10,300 nt of DNA. Origin: Chromera velia (taxonomy: Eukaryota; Sar; Chromeraceae). Shown here in pieces: positions 7,628 to 10,300 of this stretch (position 1 is the first letter of the stretch; each line of letters begins with the position of its first letter). The stretch lies in contig JAHBMJ010003376.1 of assembly GCA_018398765.1 (NCBI GenBank), positions 1-10,300 on the forward strand, read 5' to 3'. Made by a program: the position numbers and the translations under genes. The notes under the pieces were generated by a model, which saw nothing but the letters and a program-made list of their open reading frames with translations, was not told where the DNA came from and did not search any database.

Positions 7628-9941
7628 TCAAACCTGAATTCGGACCCGGGGGTCTTGGGGAGGCCCTCCTATGGGAGAGCCTGAGGGGCGGTGGAGGTGA
7701 CCATCGAATCCCTCCTTCTCCTTCTGCTTCTCCTCGGTCGCACACATGGAGGGTGAACGGCCGAGGGACAGTGATCGTGCCTTCTCCTTCTCCTCCCTCT
7801 GTCTGCTTTGTCTTTCTCTTTCCTCCTCTCTCTTCTCAGGGGCCGCCTGGGTTTCCTTTCTCTCCCCCGTCCCCCCCTCGACCTCGACCTCACTCTCCTC
7901 CTCCCCCCCCCCCTCTTCCTCCTCTGGGAGGACAGAGAGGATCGCGTCCTCCAGAAGGTCACGGAAGACTGAGGCGTCCCCCTTACTCGCTGCCACCAGG
8001 CGGACGAGGAAGGAACGGACAAGACGGTCTGCGAGGGGAAGAGACGACTGAGCCTTCTCCTGCTCCTTCTGCTGAGAGACGGGCTGTGTGGTGGTGTCCT
8101 TCAGGGTCGTTGCAGTCACGAAGAGACTTGCAAGGGCATCAATGCTGTCCTCTGCCTTCTTTTCCTTCATAGGAGGGGCAAAGGCAAGAGCCACGGGAGG
8201 GGGTTTGGAACACCTGGTGACGTCGATGGGTGCCCCCATATCGTGGGAGTGGAGTCTGCCCAGAGTGGGGGGGGCGTTGGAGGGCATGCACAGGTCACCC
8301 ACCCCAGGGAGGAGGTCTGCGGGGGGGAGGGGGGGCTCAGAGTGTCCCCCCTCAGAGTGGGCGTGTGCGTGTGTATGGACTGGGCCTGTGCCTGAAAGCA
8401 GACCGTCCATCTGATCATAGAAGGCATTCAGTGTGCCCCGACTGACAACACCGAGAGTGTCTGCACCAGAGTGTGCATGCAGCAGATCTGCGGACGGAGG
8501 AGTAGTATGAGACCCCCCCAGGAAGTCCACAGGCATGGCCCCCCCACTGATCTCTCTCCCAAATCCCCCCCCTCCAAACGGGACTGCGTGGGTACCCCCA
8601 AAAGGGAATTGGGGGGGTGCGAAGGATCCACTAATCCCCCTCGGCAGTCCGTTCTCTGCTGCGTTGGTGAAGGAAGTGGACCTCTGCATCATCTGGGGGT
8701 TCTGTGTGTGTGCCCCCATCGAAATGTTGGACACCTCTCTTTCAAGAGTACCCAGACAGGCAAAGAGGGCAGGGCCAAACTCAGGAGGGCCCTCCCACCC
8801 CCCACTCCCACTTCCATTCCCCCCACTAGAGAAGAATCCGAATTCGTCATTTTTGGCAAAAGCCGAAGAGGAGACGGCAGTGTCTGCCTGCACTCCGGAC
8901 AGATCAACCTCCGAACCTCGGGAGGATGCAGACGCTGCAGAGGAAGTGGCACCTGAATCAGACAGGTAATGAGGGGCATTTTGATGGGACAGTTCAGGGG
9001 TGGCGGTGCCAGACTGAACTGCCCACATAGGCGACACATCACTCTGCATCTCTGCATCGTCACTTTCCCCCTCAGCTGTTGTCATGTCTTTTCGGTTTTT
9101 CATTTTCTTGGCAGGGCGGTCCTCTTCCTCGGTCTTGAGAACTTTCTTCAACGACGCCACAACTCTCTGCTCTCCCTCTGGACCGTCCTGGGCCTGTTCG
9201 ACTGCCTGGAAGAAGGCGGGCAGGTGTCGGTGGGCAAGTCTGCAAACAAAAAAGGAGAGAGAGAGTCAGCCATACTTCAGGAGAGAAACACAAACAGAAC
9301 CAATGCACAAGAATGACGCAGGTCTTTTTCTTCCTTCACAGATGCACAGACAGACGTTCACATCTCCGCTCTCAAGTGCCACGCACGCTTCTGGAAAACC
9401 ACGCAACCCTTTGAATCAATTCAAAGAAAAACATATCACAGGCGTGAATGAAGAGAAGCGACCAACCTGAGAATCTGAGCCTGCTGGTCGTCAACCTGTT
9501 GCTGGCCGTTGACAGCAGAAACGTCCGCAGTTGCATGGAGCGCCCCCTGCAGAGCGGTCATGCACCTGCGTGTGCGCTGGGGGTCCAGGGGGTGGGCCTG
9601 TCCGCCCGTCTCTCCCTCCGCATTCCCCTCTCCATGCTGCTGCGGTGCGCGTCTCTTCCGCCCGTTTCCACTTCCCCCTCTGTGCGCCAGGGAGGAACGG
9701 AGACCTCCAACAGGTCTGCATACACACACAAAAAAAGAGACGGATCAACATGAGGAGTGAGGGCTCGATCGTTGAGTCCCGCAAAGCCTTAATTCTTCAT
9801 AATGCTTTCTGGGCCCATCGGAAAGAAAAGACAGAGACCCAAACAGAATGAAGGCGCAGGACATGGAAAGAGCGTACGAGGAAGCAGGCGGCTGAGACAT
9901 GTATGTGTTTAGGTATAAAAGGATTTGAAGAGGCAACCAGT

Positions 9942-9978
<37 letters not shown>

Positions 9979-10300
9979 TATCGTGTACGTGCGTGTGCGT
10001 GTCTGAAATCAAAACGCGACTGACGCTGCCGCAAAGGCGAAGCATCTCTTCTCGTCGACCTCTTCCTGTTTGATTGACATGGTTGAGGGGAGGGAGTGGG
10101 AGGGCACACCGGTGCTGCTCATCTCCTCTTCATCCTCATCTTCCCCTGAATCGCCTGATCCCTCCTCTGACGGAATTCCAAACTCTCCCATTGCATCGTC
10201 GTACTGAGGAGGAGCCTGTGCTCCCGGGGGAAGAGGCACGGAGGCAGGGACGGAGACCGGGAGTCCGTCTGCTACCTCGATACCAGTGGGGGGGGGGGAG
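7628..10300 (-). CDS. 3' part of a three-exon gene for a low-complexity, probably nuclear protein of unknown function (join 10300-10025, 9715-9467, 9239-7628; 5' end outside window)
   Basis: The three open segments join in one frame, giving 711 codons plus a TGA stop at 7630-7628. Exon 1 is open to the window edge, so the start is missing. It carries an acidic run (GEDEDEEE) and a SUMO-consensus motif IKQE at 10074-10063. Exon 2 has a basic cluster GRKRR and then a Gln-rich segment that looks helical. This runs across the splice into LAHRHLPAFFQAVEQ in exon 3, followed by a second SUMO-type motif LKTE (9139-9128) and a Lys-rich cluster RPAKKMKNRK (9118-9089). The middle is Ser/Gly/Pro/His-rich and probably disordered. 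A predicted amphipathic helical stretch lies at about 8036-7922, with RSFLVRLVAAS and FRDLLEDAIL, before a Glu/Gly run and a charged Glu/Arg/Lys tail. I recognise no enzyme or DNA-binding fold. The acidic, basic and SUMO features suggest a nuclear regulator, by inference only. Further exons to the left are possible because CAG|GTTTGA overlaps the stop. Confidence 0.7.
9240..9466 (-). other. Intron 2 of the right-edge gene
   Basis: A 227-bp intron with donor CTCAG|GTTGGT at 9466 and acceptor TTTTTTGTTTGCAG ending at 9240, preceded by a T-rich tract. Splicing joins AG to A, forming an AGA codon, and restores one continuous frame. The peptide runs QAQILR into LAHRHLPAFF, while reading through meets a stop shortly after the donor. 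Both sites fit the eukaryotic consensus well. Confidence 0.75.
9716..10024 (-). other. Intron 1 of the right-edge gene, containing a CA/TG microsatellite
   Basis: On the minus strand the donor reads GTCAGT directly after GC at 10025, and the acceptor is TGTGTGTATGCAG ending at 9716. The intron is 309 bp. The reading frame closes at an in-frame TGA just past the donor, and exon 2 needs a phase-2 donor, which GC|GTCAGT supplies; the joined codon is GCA. The only other phase-2 GT I found, CA|GTACGA near 10202, is less donor-like. The acceptor is strong, the donor less certain. Confidence 0.6.
9944..10003. repeat. (TG)17 microsatellite with an imperfect TG/CG-rich extension, inside intron 1
   Basis: An uninterrupted 34-bp alternating TG tract at 9944-9977 is followed by ATA and an imperfect alternating purine-pyrimidine stretch rich in GTGCGTG to about 10003. 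On the gene's own strand it is a CA repeat just inside the donor side of intron 1. Confidence 0.95.

Noticed and set aside
7753-8172. Proline/serine-rich plus-strand open frames
   Set aside because: They are antisense to exon 3 and reflect its Gly/Glu-rich low-complexity coding sequence.
9745-9936. Possible extra exon within intron 1
   Set aside because: The frame does not connect with suitable splice sites in phase, and its peptide does not resemble the flanking exons.

Overview
The window is eukaryotic nuclear DNA. It has one intron-containing gene at the right edge with GT-AG splice sites, a broken Ty3/gypsy-type retroelement, a MITE-like element, microsatellites and long stretches without a believable gene. 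No bacterial features (operons, Shine-Dalgarno sites, phage or CRISPR structure) are visible. The blocky composition, with AT-rich islands at about 180-560 and 4990-6100 next to GC/poly-C-rich coding DNA at 7630-9240, and the low-complexity style of the encoded protein would suit a protist or alga. A chromerid such as Chromera velia is a guess only; nothing here proves the taxon.

Layout. 1-1335: no gene, some small repeats and hairpins. 1336-4672, minus strand: remains of an LTR retrotransposon. In the element's own orientation there is a primer-binding-site candidate at 4657-4667, a palindrome at 4634-4643, a broken gag-position ORF with an AT-hook at 4461-3134, a degenerate stretch at 3133-1822 in which protease, RT, RNase H and the integrase core are not recognisable, and an integrase C-terminus fused to a chromodomain at 1821-1336. 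Within the degenerate stretch, 2120-2234 on the plus strand holds a nested hairpin followed by a tRNA-like A-box/B-box pair, probably an inserted SINE. 4990-6100: AT-rich island containing a 603-bp non-autonomous DNA transposon (5093-5695) with TA target duplications and roughly 100-bp terminal inverted repeats built from short TGAATTTA-type subrepeats. 6100-7627: no gene; a second, more decayed tRNA-like segment, a polypurine tract and small microsatellites.

7628-10300, minus strand: the 3' part of a protein-coding gene. Three exons join in frame (10300-10025, 9715-9467, 9239-7628) and encode about 711 residues of a Ser/Gly/Pro/Glu-rich, probably nuclear protein. It has two SUMO-consensus sites and basic nuclear-localisation-like clusters but no catalytic domain I recognise. 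The gene starts beyond the right edge.

The gene and the mobile elements show no functional link. The region reads as the downstream flank of one host gene that has collected transposon insertions of at least two or three classes.
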